A stretch of 7,879 bases of DNA from an uncultured Clostridia bacterium (GCA_944391265.1 CALXSX010000115.1:1-7879); one strand, 5' to 3'. Counted from the first letter of the stretch, positions 1 to 7,305 are shown. The notes: a model not told the origin generated them from the letters alone. Translations and numbers: made by a program.

Positions 1-1264
1 CAATGGAGTTGATACCCTTTTCCGCCTCCTCTGTGTCAGGGAAGCTGTAAATTTCAACGCCGGGCCCGGCATTGTCCGCTATTAAACGGGCGTTGTCTCC
101 AACCGTCACAAGAACATCGGCGCTGCCGCCTGCAGCGCTGCCGAGCGACGAATGAAGCTCTGCCGAAAAGTTTCCGAGCTCAAGTATATCACCAAGCACT
201 GCAACACGCCGCATATCTTTGTTTTTGCCGAGCACTTCGAGTGCCGCCCTGACGGAACTAGGCGCAGAATTATAGCAGTCATTTATTATCTTTATACCGT
301 CCGATTCAGTAATCTCCATCCTCATTGAAGTTATTCCCGCTTCACTGAGCGCGTCGGCCGCTGACTGCGGCGAAACTCCGCACAGCTTTCCTGCGGCAAA
401 CGCAGCCAGAGCATTGTAGATATTGTGCACTCCGGGGACGCTTAGTCTAACTCTCTGTTTTTTTTCATCGCTTATCACGGTGAACTCTGTTCCGTCAAGC
501 CCAAAATCTGTAATATCTTCTGCTATTATATCGCAGTCCCTGTTTTCTATGCCGTAAAGTACGGTCCGGAAATTTCCCGGTTTTCCGATATTTTTCAGAT
601 ATGGGTCGTCTCCGTTTGCTATAACCGTATTTTTGTCATTAAGATATTTAAGGCCCTCCGTTTTGGCTCTGAAAATATTGTCCTGGGAGCCGAGCTTTTC
701 TATATGGCTCATTCCTATATTGGTCATAATAATCACATCAGGTCTTACTATGTCGCAGAGCCTGTCAATCTCACCAAAGCCGCTCATTCCGAGCTCCAGC
801 ACGGCAGCATCATATGAATTGTCAAGCTTTGTTATCATTATCGGAACGCCAAGCTCATTGTTATAGTTTTTCTCCGTTTTCAGGACGCGGAACTTTTTAC
901 TCATTACAGCCGCAGTCATATCACGCGTTGTCGTCTTTCCTACGCTTCCAATCACGGACACTGTCAAAACAGGATGCTTTGCCTTGTAATACTTTGCAAT
1001 ATCTCCAAAAGCCCTTACCGTATCAGCAACTCTTATGTAGTTTTTGCCTTCCTCAGGAGGAGTGTCTTGTTGTGTAAGTGAAAACGAAGCCGATGATATA
1101 AAATCATGACCGTCAAAATGCTCACCCTTTATCGGCACGAAAAGCGATGATTCCGACAGGCTCCTGCTGTCGGACGATATGTCGTTAATCACGGCGTTCT
1201 CATTGCCGCAGATAAGTCTGCCCCCTGTTGCCTTTAATATCTCTGCTACTGTTAATGGCTGCAA
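1..1264 (-). CDS. murF: MurF, UDP-MurNAc-tripeptide D-alanyl-D-alanine ligase (C-terminus cut by window edge)
   Basis: Cytoplasmic ATP-dependent ligase that adds D-Ala-D-Ala to UDP-MurNAc-tripeptide, the last cytoplasmic step in building the peptide stem. I translated it by hand: 421 codons are open and the frame runs off base 1, so some tens of C-terminal residues of a roughly 450-residue family are missing. An N-terminal Mur domain is followed by the ATP-binding P-loop GSVGKTTT (about residues 106-113). Next come the MurF signatures KNYNNELGVP and LELGMSGFGEI, then TNIGMSHIEKLGS, and further on VPGVHNIYNALAA, NDCYNSAPSS and LGDILELG. The start is TTG at 1262-1264: an in-frame TGA lies at 1280-1282, no ATG fits, and AAGGGGAG at 1273-1280 sits 8 bases upstream. 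It follows murE after 101 bases, in its usual dcw position. The loop after GHDFI looks shorter than usual. Identity is firm; the start is well supported. Confidence 0.95.
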   Translation of the reverse strand, partial: MQPLTVAEILKATGGRLICGNENAVINDISSDSRSLSESSLFVPIKGEHFDGHDFISSASFSLTQQDTPPEEGKNYIRVADTVRAFGDIAKYYKAKHPVLTVSVIGSVGKTTTRDMTAAVMSKKFRVLKTEKNYNNELGVPIMITKLDNSYDAAVLELGMSGFGEIDRLCDIVRPDVIIMTNIGMSHIEKLGSQDNIFRAKTEGLKYLNDKNTVIANGDDPYLKNIGKPGNFRTVLYGIENRDCDIIAEDITDFGLDGTEFTVISDEKKQRVRLSVPGVHNIYNALAAFAAGKLCGVSPQSAADALSEAGITSMRMEITESDGIKIINDCYNSAPSSVRAALEVLGKNKDMRRVAVLGDILELGNFSAELHSSLGSAAGGSADVLVTVGDNARLIADNAGPGVEIYSFPDTEEAEKGINSI

Positions 1265-1272
1265 TCGGACTT

Positions 1273-1280
1273 CTCCCCTT
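1273..1280 (-). promoter_or_regulatory. Ribosome binding site of murF, which decides a TTG start
   Basis: AAGGGGAG on the minus strand lies 8 bases before the TTG codon at 1262-1264. The in-frame stop at 1280-1282 leaves only five codons between it and this TTG, none of them a start codon, so this site fixes translation of murF at TTG. Confidence 0.75.
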
Positions 1281-1307
1281 CATACATATTTATCTGATAA
1301 AACGCAC

Positions 1308-1342
1308 ATATTCAGGCCGCGCTAAAGGTGCAGCCTGAATAT
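1308..1342 (-). repeat. Perfect 10-bp inverted repeat in the murE-murF gap
   Basis: The arms ATATTCAGGC (1308-1317) and GCCTGAATAT (1333-1342) are exact reverse complements around a 15-base loop. In the dcw transcript this forms a stem-loop 24 bases after the murE stop and 43 bases before the murF start. A short U run (GUGCGUUUUA) follows on the 3' side, but four Us beginning five bases after the stem make a poor intrinsic terminator. It may attenuate read-through, mark an RNA processing site, or protect the upstream mRNA. The stem is seen directly; its function is inferred. Confidence 0.55.
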
Positions 1343-1365
1343 ATCAGCCTTGTATATTATCACTG

Positions 1366-2814
1366 TTACTCGGCAGAGGAATTAAGGTGCTTAAACACTT
1401 CTACCCTCTCGTCAAAATCAAACTTTTCCCTGCCGATTATCTGGTACGTCTCCTGACCTTTGCCGGCAAGTATTATGACATCGTTTTCCTTTGCGTTGTC
1501 AAGCGCATACGCTATCGCCTCGCGCCGGTCGGGAATAACTACGTATTTACCATCAGTTTTCTTTATACCCTCTTCAATCATTTCTATTATTTTAATCGGA
1601 TCCTCCGTTCTCGGATTATCTGACGTTATTATTGAAAAATCGGACAGCCGTCCTGCAATCTCGCCCATAAGCGGACGCTTCGTGCTGTCGCGGTCTCCGC
1701 CGCAGCCGAACAGCGTTATCACGCGTCCCTCAGTGAATGCCTTCATAGCGCTTATGATGTTTTCAAGGCCATCAGGTGTGTGAGCGTAGTCGATTATGAC
1801 AGTATAATTTGTCTCAGTAGGCACTACCTCAACTCTGCCTAAGACTCCGACTGCCGCGCTAAGTCCCTTAGATATAGTTTCCATATCAATTCCAAGCTGC
1901 AGGCAAGCGCATATGGCGCTAAGTGCATTATAAACGCTGAATGTTCCGGGAATGCTTAAAAACATCTTGTAGCAGGCACCCTTGTACAAAGCATTGAAGC
2001 TAACTCCGCGCGGACTTATATTTATATCGTCTGCCTTTACGTCACAGTCAGTATTTATGCCATACGTTATAACATTGCTGCAGCCGTGCATTTCAAGAAT
2101 TTTCCGGCCCCACTCGTCATCTATATTGACAGCTCCGGCATCGCACATATCAAATAGCTTCGCTTTCGCGTGCATATAATTTTCCATAGTATGATGGAAA
2201 TCAAGATGATCACGCGTCAAATTCGTAAAGACGCCAACGTCAAACCTGCAGCCTCTGACACGGCTGAGCTCCAGAGCGTGGCTCGACACCTCCATTATTA
2301 CATACTCAGCTCCGCTGTCATTCATCTCAGAAAATATTTTCTGAAGCTCCAGAGAATTGGGCGTCGTCGGCGTATTGCTTTTCGTAAGGAGCACCTTATC
2401 ACCGATAATATTCTGATTGGTACCGATTATGCCCACCTGATACCCGCGCTGTTCAAGAATGTTTTTTATCAGGTATGTAACGGTGGTTTTGCCGTTTGTG
2501 CCGGTAACGCCGACAAGCTTGAATTTTTTTGACGGATGTCCGTAGAATTCGCACGCCATATCAGCAAGCGTTTCTCTCGTATTCTCCACATAGCACACCG
2601 GAACACCCACATCTACCGCATCGCTTGCAACTATCAGCGCGGCACCATTTTCCGCGGCTTTTGAGACATACGCATGGCCGTCAGTCTCAAAGCCCTTAAT
2701 GCATACGAACGCATACCCCGGCTCAACCTTTCTCGAATCGTAAGCGATCCCCTTTATATCAACATCGGGCAGTGAATCATCCCACTGCTTCCCGAGCAAA
2801 CGACTCGCCAACAT
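1366..2814 (-). CDS. murE: MurE, UDP-MurNAc-tripeptide synthetase, probably meso-diaminopimelate type
   Basis: Cytoplasmic Mur ligase that adds the third stem residue to UDP-MurNAc-L-Ala-D-Glu using ATP. The 482 residues match the family's normal length. In order: N-terminal Mur domain with the YDSRKVEPG and KGFETDGH region (about 25-47), P-loop GVTGTNGKTT (102-111), UDP-MurNAc-contact segment SNTPTTPNSLELQ (146-158), MEVSSHAL (174-181), TNLTRDHLDFH (197-207), and the AKAKLF segment (216-221) where the family carries its carbamylated lysine. The C-terminal ligase domain has DYAHTPDGL and GCGGDRDSTKRP. DNPRTEDP (399-406) holds the DNPR motif that marks diaminopimelate specificity; lysine-adding enzymes differ there. 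The ATG start has AAAGGGG about 9 bases upstream; the stop is TAA. It begins 45 bases after the PBP gene, as in other Gram-positive dcw clusters. No key residue is missing. Confidence 0.98.
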   Translation of the reverse strand: MLASRLLGKQWDDSLPDVDIKGIAYDSRKVEPGYAFVCIKGFETDGHAYVSKAAENGAALIVASDAVDVGVPVCYVENTRETLADMACEFYGHPSKKFKLVGVTGTNGKTTVTYLIKNILEQRGYQVGIIGTNQNIIGDKVLLTKSNTPTTPNSLELQKIFSEMNDSGAEYVIMEVSSHALELSRVRGCRFDVGVFTNLTRDHLDFHHTMENYMHAKAKLFDMCDAGAVNIDDEWGRKILEMHGCSNVITYGINTDCDVKADDINISPRGVSFNALYKGACYKMFLSIPGTFSVYNALSAICACLQLGIDMETISKGLSAAVGVLGRVEVVPTETNYTVIIDYAHTPDGLENIISAMKAFTEGRVITLFGCGGDRDSTKRPLMGEIAGRLSDFSIITSDNPRTEDPIKIIEMIEEGIKKTDGKYVVIPDRREAIAYALDNAKENDVIILAGKGQETYQIIGREKFDFDERVEVFKHLNSSAE

Positions 2815-2859
2815 ACTGTAAATCCCCTTTCAAGCGGGAGATGAAGTCCCGTAAAATTT

Positions 2860-5259
2860 TTAATCACTTGCCGAGTGCCGGAATTCGACTCCGATAACAG
2901 TTGCCGGAGGAACCTCTGTTCCCGGTTCCATGCTTTGCTTAACCGCGTACGCGCCGCCTGTCGAATTTTGGCCGGCACCTATCGTTTCAAAATTTAGTCC
3001 TCGGGCATTTAGTATATCGCGGCAATCGGATATGCTGCACCCCTCAAGATCAGGCACCGTAACAAGCTTAGCGTCAGCCTGCTCTTCGGTATAAAGCAAA
3101 ACTATAGAATTTTTGGCAAGCTGAATACCGGGCTTAGGAAGCTGATCCGTAACCGTATCGCCGTCGCCGGAAACCTTAACGCTGAATCCCTGTGCCTTGA
3201 GATCTTCTTTTGCGTCATCAATGTTAAGATCGCGCACGTCGTTTACCGACACCTTCTGCACGGCATCATCATCGGTTTCGTACTGTCTCTCAACTCCGAG
3301 GTACTCAAGCGTATCCTCTATTACAGACCCCGCCACCGGAGCAGCTATTGTTCCGCCGAATTTATTTGCGACCTGCGGCTCGTCAAGCATAATCAAAACA
3401 ACGACCTGAGGATCATCTGCCGGTGCAAACCCGACAAATGAAGCTATTCTCTTTGTGCCGCTTCTGTCGCCCTTCTGCGATGTTCCTGTTTTACCGCCTA
3501 TCCTGTATCCGCTTATGTATGCGTTTTTACCTGTTCCGTCAGGAGCGCTTACAACCTGCTCAAGTATTTCTCTCATCGTCTTTGAGGTTTGCTCAGATAT
3601 TACCTTATTTACAACCTCCGGCTGATAGCTTTTTATAACGCCGCTGTCGTCCCTTATTTCCCTTACAATCTGTGGCTTAAGAAGGCTTCCTCCGTTCACA
3701 ACAGCGGATACAGCCGTTATAAGCTGTATCGGAGTTACGTTGAATCCCTGACCGAATGAGCTTGTCGCCACATCCGTATCGCTAAGCTTATCCTTTTTGT
3801 AATAAATGCTGTTAGACTCGCCCACAAGCTCTATACCTGTTTTTCTTGTTAGTCCGAACGCTTCAAAGTATTCCTGAAACTTATCAGAACCGAGCTTTAG
3901 TCCCGTCTCCATGAACACAACGTTGCAGGAATGCTTTACACCCTCAAAAAAAGTCTGCGCGCCGTGTCCCGACGTTACGTGACAGTGGATATTAAAGTTG
4001 CCAAGCTTTTTCACACCGTTGCAGACAAAAGGAGTATCAAGGTTTACAACATTTTCCTCCAAAGCCGCCGCGGCTGTAATTATCTTAAATGTGGATCCCG
4101 GCTCATACGCATCGGATACAGCCTTGTTTCTCCACATCTTATTTCTTATTACGGACTCCCTCTCATCCTCCAGCTCCTGAAGCTGTTCCTCGGACATCGC
4201 AGAGAGATCAATTGTTACAGATTCCTGTTCCCCGTCGTCCTCAGACGGCTGAGTCTTAAACACATCTTCAGTACCGCTGAAAAGCTTTTCCTGATCCTGT
4301 TCAGTAAGGTTAACTCCAAGTATATCCGAATAATACTCAAAATCAACACTGTACTTTTCAAACCTGCTTATGTCATACGGCTCATTTGAGTCAAAGTCAG
4401 GCTTAGTCGCCATAGCGAGTATTTCACCGGTTTTCGGATTCATCACTATGCCGGCAGCCCCCTCTTTTAGCTGACTGTCCTGAACTGCAGTTTCAAGCGC
4501 GTTCTCAAGATAATGCTGAATTGTCTCATCAATGGTAAGAACAACATCTGCGCCCTTCTGTGCGTAATTATACGCTTCATACTGCTGATCGTCAAGTGTT
4601 GTACCTGACGCATTCTGAGCCGTAAGCACGCTTCCTGCCTTACCGGTAAGCTCGTCGTCAAACGTGAGCTCAATTCCCTGCAGTCCGTTGTTGTCATAGC
4701 CGGTAAAACCAAGAACATGTGGGGCAACATTGTATGAATAATATCTCTTTGAATCCTCCTCAAATGTTATCGGCTTGAATATCTCCGCCATATCCTTGTC
4801 AACATCCGAATTTTTGAAATTTTGAACCTGCTCTGTTTCTTCTATGGTCAGTCTCTTTTTTATAACCTGATACCTGTTTTCCTTCGTCAGAAGTTCAAAT
4901 ATCCTGTCATAGTCCAAATCAAGTATCACGGAAAGCCTTTCTGCGATGATTTTGGCTTCCCTGTTCGGATCCTCGCCCTCCGCCGGATTCTTATCAATAT
5001 CCTGCGGATTGCATATCAGCGTATTTACGGTTGCGCTCTCAGCAAGCGCCTTTCCATTTCTGTCATATATTGTACCCCTTGAAGCTATAACGCTTGTCGC
5101 ACCCGTCTGCTGGCGTTCGACAGCACTTTTCATCTCCTGACCTCTTACGATTTGCCAGTACGCCACCCTCAAAATGAGCACAAGCAGCGCTGCCACAAGC
5201 GCCAAAAATAAGAGCCTTGCTCTTTTTTTCATAACAGTAAGCGGTAAAATTTTAAACAC
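2860..5259 (-). CDS. ftsI: Class B penicillin-binding protein (FtsI/PBP2B/SpoVD family) with two PASTA domains
   Basis: Membrane-anchored D,D-transpeptidase that cross-links septal or spore peptidoglycan outside the cell. Residues are numbered from the GTG start (799 aa). A short basic N-terminus precedes one membrane helix (about 15-35). The PBP dimerization domain starts near RGTIYDRNGK (61-70). The transpeptidase domain carries all three catalytic motifs: STFK with nucleophile Ser389, SCN (444-446) and KTGT (590-593). Two C-terminal PASTA-like domains follow (about 669-724 and 732-794); the first is more diverged. An acidic stretch of about 80 residues (291-374) is inserted before the STFK motif. 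The start is uncertain. GTG at 5257-5259 has its only good Shine-Dalgarno overlapping it, and ATG at 5230-5232 (residue 10) has none. Position between ftsL and murE, as the only PBP seen here, suggests the division enzyme. A SpoVD role cannot be excluded, since both families have PASTA domains and some clostridia have a SpoVD here. Confidence 0.93.
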   Translation of the reverse strand: MFKILPLTVMKKRARLLFLALVAALLVLILRVAYWQIVRGQEMKSAVERQQTGATSVIASRGTIYDRNGKALAESATVNTLICNPQDIDKNPAEGEDPNREAKIIAERLSVILDLDYDRIFELLTKENRYQVIKKRLTIEETEQVQNFKNSDVDKDMAEIFKPITFEEDSKRYYSYNVAPHVLGFTGYDNNGLQGIELTFDDELTGKAGSVLTAQNASGTTLDDQQYEAYNYAQKGADVVLTIDETIQHYLENALETAVQDSQLKEGAAGIVMNPKTGEILAMATKPDFDSNEPYDISRFEKYSVDFEYYSDILGVNLTEQDQEKLFSGTEDVFKTQPSEDDGEQESVTIDLSAMSEEQLQELEDERESVIRNKMWRNKAVSDAYEPGSTFKIITAAAALEENVVNLDTPFVCNGVKKLGNFNIHCHVTSGHGAQTFFEGVKHSCNVVFMETGLKLGSDKFQEYFEAFGLTRKTGIELVGESNSIYYKKDKLSDTDVATSSFGQGFNVTPIQLITAVSAVVNGGSLLKPQIVREIRDDSGVIKSYQPEVVNKVISEQTSKTMREILEQVVSAPDGTGKNAYISGYRIGGKTGTSQKGDRSGTKRIASFVGFAPADDPQVVVLIMLDEPQVANKFGGTIAAPVAGSVIEDTLEYLGVERQYETDDDAVQKVSVNDVRDLNIDDAKEDLKAQGFSVKVSGDGDTVTDQLPKPGIQLAKNSIVLLYTEEQADAKLVTVPDLEGCSISDCRDILNARGLNFETIGAGQNSTGGAYAVKQSMEPGTEVPPATVIGVEFRHSASD

Positions 5260-5278
5260 CCCTCGCTATATGTATCAA
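5249..5278 (-). promoter_or_regulatory. Possible internal promoter in front of the PBP gene
   Basis: On the minus strand TTGATA (5273-5278) and TAAAAT (5249-5254) are 18 bases apart, each one mismatch from the vegetative consensus. Transcription from it would begin just before the ATG at 5232. An overlapping alternative is ATATT (5290-5294), a 13-base spacer, then GATACATA (5269-5276). That loosely resembles a sporulation sigma-E promoter, the class that drives spoVD in Bacillus subtilis. Both are pattern matches in AT-rich sequence and remain weak. Confidence 0.3.
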
Positions 5279-5309
5279 ATCTTGTCCTTAATATTTTCCT
5301 CCCACTGAC

Positions 5310-5795
5310 TTATTCTATGCTGAAAAACTCCAAAATATTCTTTTTAATGCTGTCCAGCGTGTCCATCAGTTCATTTTTTGCACCTTCAACGTCCCCGGCT
5401 GTCACCTCAGACACATCGTCCTTGTCAACATTAACGTAAACTATCTGATAGCTTTCCGGACGCTGCATTCCAAGCCTTGTCGTAGCTATTTTTTCGACCT
5501 CATCCAGATCGACACTTCTCTCCATTTCAAACACCTTTTGGCTCGTGTACGCCCGCGCCTCCGCAAGATCCTGGCTGAGGCTCTTTATCTCACCGGCAGT
5601 CTCGTTTGCAATAACAAATTTAGACACCATAAACGCCGCTGATACTGCTATTGCCGCCGTATATAAAATTCTTAGAAAAGTAACTCTTCTCCGAATCATA
5701 TCCTTATTGTCCTTTACAGTTTTTGTTTGCTTCATAACCGGTCTTATCGGCTTTGTGACGACTTCTTTTTTATACGCAAGATTTCCGTTAACCAT
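5310..5795 (-). CDS. ftsL: FtsL-like cell division protein with a C-terminal extension
   Basis: Small bitopic membrane protein, probably the FtsL partner of the divisome that acts with FtsB/DivIC to control the septal synthase. The 161 residues comprise a basic cytoplasmic N-terminus (1-38, rich in Lys and Arg), one membrane helix (about 39-62), a short extracytoplasmic coiled-coil-prone helix (about 65-94), and the block VDLDEVEKIATTRLGMQRP (95-113) with YQIVYVNV. That block is typical of FtsL/DivIC proteins (a relation like DL..VE.IA...LGM..P). About 38 further residues (124-161) end in an amphipathic-looking helix, longer than the tail of the 117-residue B. subtilis FtsL. The gene lies 23 bases after rsmH and 50 before the PBP gene, exactly where ftsL is expected. 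The ATG has no strong Shine-Dalgarno (only AAGTTGG nearby), so translational coupling to rsmH is plausible. The family is poorly conserved in sequence; the call rests on topology, this block and position. Confidence 0.85.
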   Translation of the reverse strand: MVNGNLAYKKEVVTKPIRPVMKQTKTVKDNKDMIRRRVTFLRILYTAAIAVSAAFMVSKFVIANETAGEIKSLSQDLAEARAYTSQKVFEMERSVDLDEVEKIATTRLGMQRPESYQIVYVNVDKDDVSEVTAGDVEGAKNELMDTLDSIKKNILEFFSIE

Positions 5796-5818
5796 CTGAA
5801 CGTTACCAACTTTCTGAA

Positions 5819-6748
5819 TTATAGCTTCTCAATAACTCTTAGCTTTGCACTTTTTGCTCTCGGATTTCTGTCTGTCTCCTCCTGCGACGGCAGGATTGGT
5901 TTTTTATTTACAAGCCTTGCGCTGCTTTTATGGCCGCATACGCATACCGGGAAATCCTTAGGACAAATGCAATCGGTGCAAAATTCTCTGAATGTGTTTT
6001 TCACTATCCTGTCTTCAAGCGAATGAAATGTTATAACTGCAAATTTTCCTCCGCTTCTTATGCGTCCGGCAAAGTCTCTCAAGGCCCCTTCGAGTATTCT
6101 GAGCTCTCCGTTTACCTCGATTCTGATTGCCTGAAAAATACGCTTTGCCGGGTGCCCGCCACCTGCCGCCGCCTTTGGAACGGCTCTTTTTACAAGCTCG
6201 CTAAGCTGCCCGGTTGTGGCAATTTCTTTGGTCTTTCTTTCCTCGCATATGAATTCGGCAATGCGCTTTGACCACTTTTCTTCTCCGTATTCATAAAATA
6301 TTTTTATAAGGTGCTGCTTGTCATACGTGTTTATAACGTCGTATGCCGTAAGAGCACCTCTCGTGTCCATTCTCATATCAAGGCGGGCATCATGCATATA
6401 GCTGAACCCTCGTTCAGGCTCGTCGAGCTGATGTGAGCTCACGCCAAGATCAAGAACAGCCCCGTCTATAAAATCAACAGAAAGGCTGTCAAGAACGCTG
6501 CTGACGTCACTGAAATTACTTCTGACAGGAATAAACCGCTCCCCGAAGCCTGAAAGCCTTTTCGTCGCAGCCTCTATGGCGTCACCGTCGCGGTCAATGC
6601 CTATTACGCGGCAAGTGCCGTTGGAGGACAGTATAGCTTCGCTATGACCTCCGCCCCCAAGCGTGCCGTCTACATATATTCCGTTTTCCCTGACATCAAG
6701 CAGTTTCACTGCCTCCTTAAGCAGAACAGAAATATGCGAAAACTCCAC
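5819..6748 (-). CDS. rsmH: RsmH (MraW), 16S rRNA (cytosine-1402-N4)-methyltransferase
   Basis: SAM-dependent enzyme that N4-methylates C1402 of 16S rRNA in the ribosomal P site; the second gene of most dcw clusters. From the GTG start the protein has 309 residues, the usual length. It shows SHISVLLKEA at the N-terminus, SAM-binding VDGTLGGGGHS (26-36) and GIDRD (50-54), LDLGVSSHQLD (99-109) with ERGFSY, HPAKRIFQAIRIEVN (199-213), ITFHSLEDR (239-247), a cysteine-rich segment (257-271) and C-terminal RNPRAKSAKLR. The frame stays open to an ATG at 6799, but that start would overlap mraZ and add 17 residues. GGAGGTG at 6754-6760 sits 5 bases before GTG at 6746-6748, and family members begin at EFSH, so GTG is chosen. 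It lies 16 bases after the mraZ stop, with 23 bases to ftsL, so co-transcription is likely. Confidence 0.96.
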   Translation of the reverse strand: MEFSHISVLLKEAVKLLDVRENGIYVDGTLGGGGHSEAILSSNGTCRVIGIDRDGDAIEAATKRLSGFGERFIPVRSNFSDVSSVLDSLSVDFIDGAVLDLGVSSHQLDEPERGFSYMHDARLDMRMDTRGALTAYDVINTYDKQHLIKIFYEYGEEKWSKRIAEFICEERKTKEIATTGQLSELVKRAVPKAAAGGGHPAKRIFQAIRIEVNGELRILEGALRDFAGRIRSGGKFAVITFHSLEDRIVKNTFREFCTDCICPKDFPVCVCGHKSSARLVNKKPILPSQEETDRNPRAKSAKLRVIEKL

Positions 6749-6753
6749 ACCGG

Positions 6754-6760
6754 CACCTCC
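6754..6760 (-). promoter_or_regulatory. Ribosome binding site of rsmH, deciding the GTG start
   Basis: GGAGGTG on the minus strand, inside the 16-base mraZ-rsmH gap, with a 5-base spacer to the GTG at 6746-6748. It overrules the longer in-frame ATG at 6799, which lies inside mraZ. Confidence 0.8.
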
Positions 6761-6764
6761 GAAA

Positions 6765-7211
6765 TCAAATGTTAAGTCCGAACTTTTCAATACCCTCAAG
6801 GATTATATCCTGCGAAAGCTGTGAATTGTAAGCAGTCCACTCGTCCTTATCCCATATCTCAAGCCTTGTGTTTGCGCCGGTCAGAATAACATCTTTTTTA
6901 AGGCCGGCAAACTCACACAGCCTCTTTCCTACAGAAATTCTTCCCTGCTTGTCTATATCGCAGCAGACAGCTCTGCCAAAAAATATTCTGACAAAAGCGG
7001 CTGCGTTTCTGTCGTATGTAACGGGAAGCGCCCTCATCTTTTCCGCAAGGCTTTCCCACTCTGACTCTGTGTAGAGGTTAAGACACTTATCCGCAGGAGA
7101 CGGAGTGATAAAAACAGATACGCCTAATTTTTCACGCACCTTAGCAGGAAGGATTATCCTTCCGCGTTCGTCAAGCTGCCTTTCATATTCGTCAACAAAA
7201 TAAACGCTCAT
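6765..7211 (-). CDS. mraZ: MraZ, transcriptional regulator of the dcw cluster
   Basis: DNA-binding protein of the SpoVT/AbrB fold that assembles into rings and represses its own operon in E. coli. From ATG at 7209-7211 it has 148 residues, close to the usual 140-150. Both half-domains show the family's DxxxR motif: DERGR (14-18) followed by IILPAKVREKLG, and DKQGR (87-91) followed by ISVGKRL. IFFGRAV lies just before the second repeat. The frame stays open to 7247, but AAGGAGGTGA (7220-7229) lies inside that extension, so the longer form is unlikely. GTG at 7215-7217, two codons upstream of the ATG, is an alternative with a 5-base spacer. It is the first gene of the minus-strand cluster, and repeats fitting its operator lie 65-94 bases upstream (7276-7305), which suggests autoregulation. 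Stop is TGA. Confidence 0.95.
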   Translation of the reverse strand: MSVYFVDEYERQLDERGRIILPAKVREKLGVSVFITPSPADKCLNLYTESEWESLAEKMRALPVTYDRNAAAFVRIFFGRAVCCDIDKQGRISVGKRLCEFAGLKKDVILTGANTRLEIWDKDEWTAYNSQLSQDIILEGIEKFGLNI

Positions 7212-7219
7212 TATCACTC

Positions 7220-7229
7220 TCACCTCCTT
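7220..7229 (-). promoter_or_regulatory. Strong ribosome binding site of mraZ
   Basis: AAGGAGGTGA on the minus strand, a near-perfect match to the 16S anti-Shine-Dalgarno. The core AGGAGG is 11 bases from ATG at 7211 and 5 bases from GTG at 7217, so either could be used. It excludes the in-frame ATG at 7247. Confidence 0.85.
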
Positions 7230-7275
7230 AAAAATATCCCCAACCACAAATGAAGTAAAACATATCGGGCATCAA

Positions 7276-7305
7276 ATCCACCCATTTGCTCCCATTTACT
7301 CCACA
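7276..7305 (-). promoter_or_regulatory. MraZ operator: three direct repeats with an exact 10-bp period
   Basis: Read on the minus strand, three adjacent 10-mers are TGTGGAGTAA (7296-7305), ATGGGAGCAA (7286-7295) and ATGGGTGGAT (7276-7285). The shared core is TGGGAG-like, and G recurs at the same three columns in each unit. In E. coli, MraZ binds three TGGGN repeats separated by 5 bases, i.e. a 10-bp period, just upstream of mraZ. The array here has the same core, number, period and place. It begins where transcription from the predicted promoter should start, so bound MraZ would block initiation or early elongation. A further TGGAG lies at 7320-7324 in the promoter spacer. Sequence and spacing are seen; binding is inferred. 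Confidence 0.8.

Noticed and set aside
2170..2532. Plus-strand open frame of 120 codons opposite murE
   Set aside because: It overlaps the P-loop region of murE on the other strand and has no family signature; treated as a chance antisense frame.
2835..2851. Small hairpin (5-bp stem, 7-base loop) between the PBP gene and murE
   Set aside because: CGGGA/TCCCG is too short to stand out from chance and has no T run for termination.
3931..4389. Plus-strand open frame of 152 codons opposite the PBP gene
   Set aside because: It lies wholly inside the coding strand of a clear transpeptidase gene, has no recognisable domain and shows the composition expected of an antisense frame.
6749..6799. Upstream extension of rsmH to ATG at 6799
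   Set aside because: It would overlap mraZ and add 17 residues absent from the family. GGAGGTG at 6754-6760 clearly serves GTG at 6748.
7212..7247. Upstream extension of mraZ to ATG at 7247
   Set aside because: The strong ribosome binding site 7220-7229 lies inside the extension, so the start must be downstream of it.
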